Source: Bradyrhizobium sp. (GTDB lineage Bacteria; Pseudomonadota; Alphaproteobacteria; Rhizobiales; Xanthobacteraceae). Taken from it: DNA of 6,251 nt. Positions within the stretch are counted from its first letter, which is position 1. The number at the start of each line of letters is the position of its first letter. This document shows positions 5,112 to 6,251 of the stretch, in pieces. The stretch is from positions 1-6,251 of the forward strand of contig JAQGKJ010000603.1 in NCBI GenBank assembly GCA_028290165.1, read 5' to 3'. The notes under the pieces are model-generated. The model was not told the origin of the DNA, did no database searches, and saw nothing but the letters and a program-made list of their open reading frames with translations. Made by a program: the position numbers and the translations under genes.

Positions 5112-6251
5112 ATGCTTTCAATCACCGAAATATCGGTCCGAATCGCCGGACGGCTTCTGATCGATCACGGCTCCGTGCAGATCGTGCCCGGCGCACGCGT
5201 CGGCTTTGTCGGCCGCAACGGTGTCGGCAAATCAACGCTGTTTGCCGCGATCCGCGGCGAATTGCCGACCGAAACCGGCACCATCACCACCCCGCCGCGC
5301 TGGCGCGTGGGCAGTCTCGCGCAGGAAGCACCCGACGGTCCGGAAAGCCTCATCGAGGTGGTGCTGAAGGCCGATCTCGAGCGCGAAGCGCTGCTGCGCG
5401 AGGCGGAAACGGCGCACGATCCCACCCGTATCGCCGACATTCAGACACGGCTCGTGGACATTGACGCGCATTCCGCCCCTGCCCGCGCCGCTGCGATCTT
5501 GAGCGGCCTCGGATTTTCCACCGAAGATCAGGCCCGATCCTGTTCGGAATTTTCCGGCGGCTGGCGGATGCGCGTCGCGCTCGCGGCGACGTTGTTTGCG
5601 GCGCCCGACCTCCTGCTGCTGGACGAGCCCACCAACTACCTCGACCTCGAAGGCACGCTGTGGCTTGAAGATCATCTGGCGAACTATCCGCGCACCGTGA
5701 TTGTGATCAGCCACGATCGCGATCTGCTCGACACCTCGGTCGATCAGATCCTGCATCTCGATCGCGGCAAGCTGACGCTCTATAAGGGCACCTACTCTTC
5801 GTTCGAGGAACAGCGCGCAACGCGCGAAATGCTCGATGCCAAGCACGCCAAACGCCAGGCCGACGAGCGCAAGCGCCTGCAAGCCTTCGTCGATCGCTTC
5901 AAGGCCAAGGCATCGAAAGCCCGCCAGGCCCAGTCCCGCGTCAAGATGCTGGAAAAGATGAAGCCGATCACCGCGCTGGTGACGCAGGACGTGCGCGAAA
6001 TTTCGTTCCCGAACCCCGAGAAGATGCTGTCGCCGCCGATCATCGCGGTCGACGACGTCTCGGTCGGCTACGATCCGAAAAAGCCCGTGCTCAATCGCGT
6101 CACGCTACGCATCGACACCGACGACCGTATCGCCTTGCTCGGCTCCAACGGCAACGGCAAGTCGACGCTGGTCAAGCTTCTGGCCAACAAGCTGCCGCCG
6201 TTCTCCGGTCATGTCACGCGCGCTGAAAAACTCTCGGTCGGATATTTCGCA
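5112..6251 (+). CDS. ABC-F family ATPase, YheS-like (3' end outside window)
   Basis: ABC-F proteins are soluble twin-ATPase factors that bind the ribosomal E site and act in translation or antibiotic protection; they are not transporters. The 380 codons present cover the first ATPase domain, the linker and the start of the second domain. Domain 1 has Walker A GRNGVGKS (34-41), signature FSGGWRMRVALA (147-158), Walker B LLLLDEPTNYLD (167-178) and the switch histidine in ISHDRD (His201). The charged linker (about 230-290) includes KASKARQAQSRVKMLEKM, characteristic of the YheS/Gcn20-like branch. The second Walker A, GSNGNGKS, is at 344-351. E. coli YheS has about 637 residues, so roughly 40% is missing. 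The ATG at 5112 is the first start after an in-frame TGA at 5100-5102, with a weak GGTGA ribosome binding site 9 nt upstream. There is no sign of resistance specialisation, so a housekeeping role is likely. Confidence 0.93.
   Translation, partial: MLSITEISVRIAGRLLIDHGSVQIVPGARVGFVGRNGVGKSTLFAAIRGELPTETGTITTPPRWRVGSLAQEAPDGPESLIEVVLKADLEREALLREAETAHDPTRIADIQTRLVDIDAHSAPARAAAILSGLGFSTEDQARSCSEFSGGWRMRVALAATLFAAPDLLLLDEPTNYLDLEGTLWLEDHLANYPRTVIVISHDRDLLDTSVDQILHLDRGKLTLYKGTYSSFEEQRATREMLDAKHAKRQADERKRLQAFVDRFKAKASKARQAQSRVKMLEKMKPITALVTQDVREISFPNPEKMLSPPIIAVDDVSVGYDPKKPVLNRVTLRIDTDDRIALLGSNGNGKSTLVKLLANKLPPFSGHVTRAEKLSVGYFA

Noticed and set aside
5232..5882. 216-codon minus-strand ORF opposite the ABC-F gene
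   Set aside because: The plus strand encodes clear Walker and signature motifs here; the antisense product shows no family features.
5112..6251. ABC transporter ATPase or antibiotic-resistance ABC-F
   Set aside because: Twin ATPase domains joined by a charged linker without membrane segments indicate ABC-F, and the sequence follows the housekeeping YheS-like branch; no resistance genes or mobile elements are nearby.

Overview
The window looks like ordinary chromosomal DNA from an alphaproteobacterium, most likely of the Bradyrhizobium/Rhodopseudomonas/Nitrobacter group (Nitrobacteraceae). This is inferred from the GC-rich composition with strong third-position G/C bias, GTG as well as ATG starts, and the character of the proteins (a rhizobial-type PPK and a 500-residue Ppx, and a small secreted Gly/Trp/His protein). 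No database search was possible. There is no phage, insertion sequence, CRISPR array, tRNA or rRNA.

Layout. (1) 2-2698, plus strand: the 3' two-thirds of ppk (polyphosphate kinase) followed after 12 nt by ppx (exopolyphosphatase), a tight operon for making and degrading polyphosphate. (2) 2711-4083, minus strand: ndk (nucleoside diphosphate kinase), then a TerC-family membrane protein gene. Each has a recognisable promoter-like sequence of its own. ppx and terC converge with only 12 nt between stop codons and no clear terminator. (3) 4084-4368: a divergent intergenic region carrying the ndk promoter, an AT-rich patch and an 8-bp inverted repeat. (4) 4369-4623, plus strand: a small secreted protein with a signal peptide and three GGWH repeats, ended by a good intrinsic terminator (4650-4679). 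(5) 4680-5018: a structured leader, a possible five-codon upstream ORF and a 63-residue unknown protein joined to it by an ATGA overlap. (6) 5112-6251, plus strand: the first 380 codons of an ABC-F ATPase related to E. coli YheS, cut by the window end.

Function. The left half is housekeeping phosphate and nucleotide metabolism: PPK and Ppx set polyphosphate levels, and NDK balances NTP pools. TerC is a membrane protein of a family tied to metal export. The right half holds a translation-associated ABC-F ATPase and two poorly characterised small proteins. I do not see an obvious new multi-gene system. The least explained parts are the secreted GGWH protein, the leader and mini-ORF before the 63-residue protein, and the inverted repeats that surround several starts and stops between 4284 and 5110.
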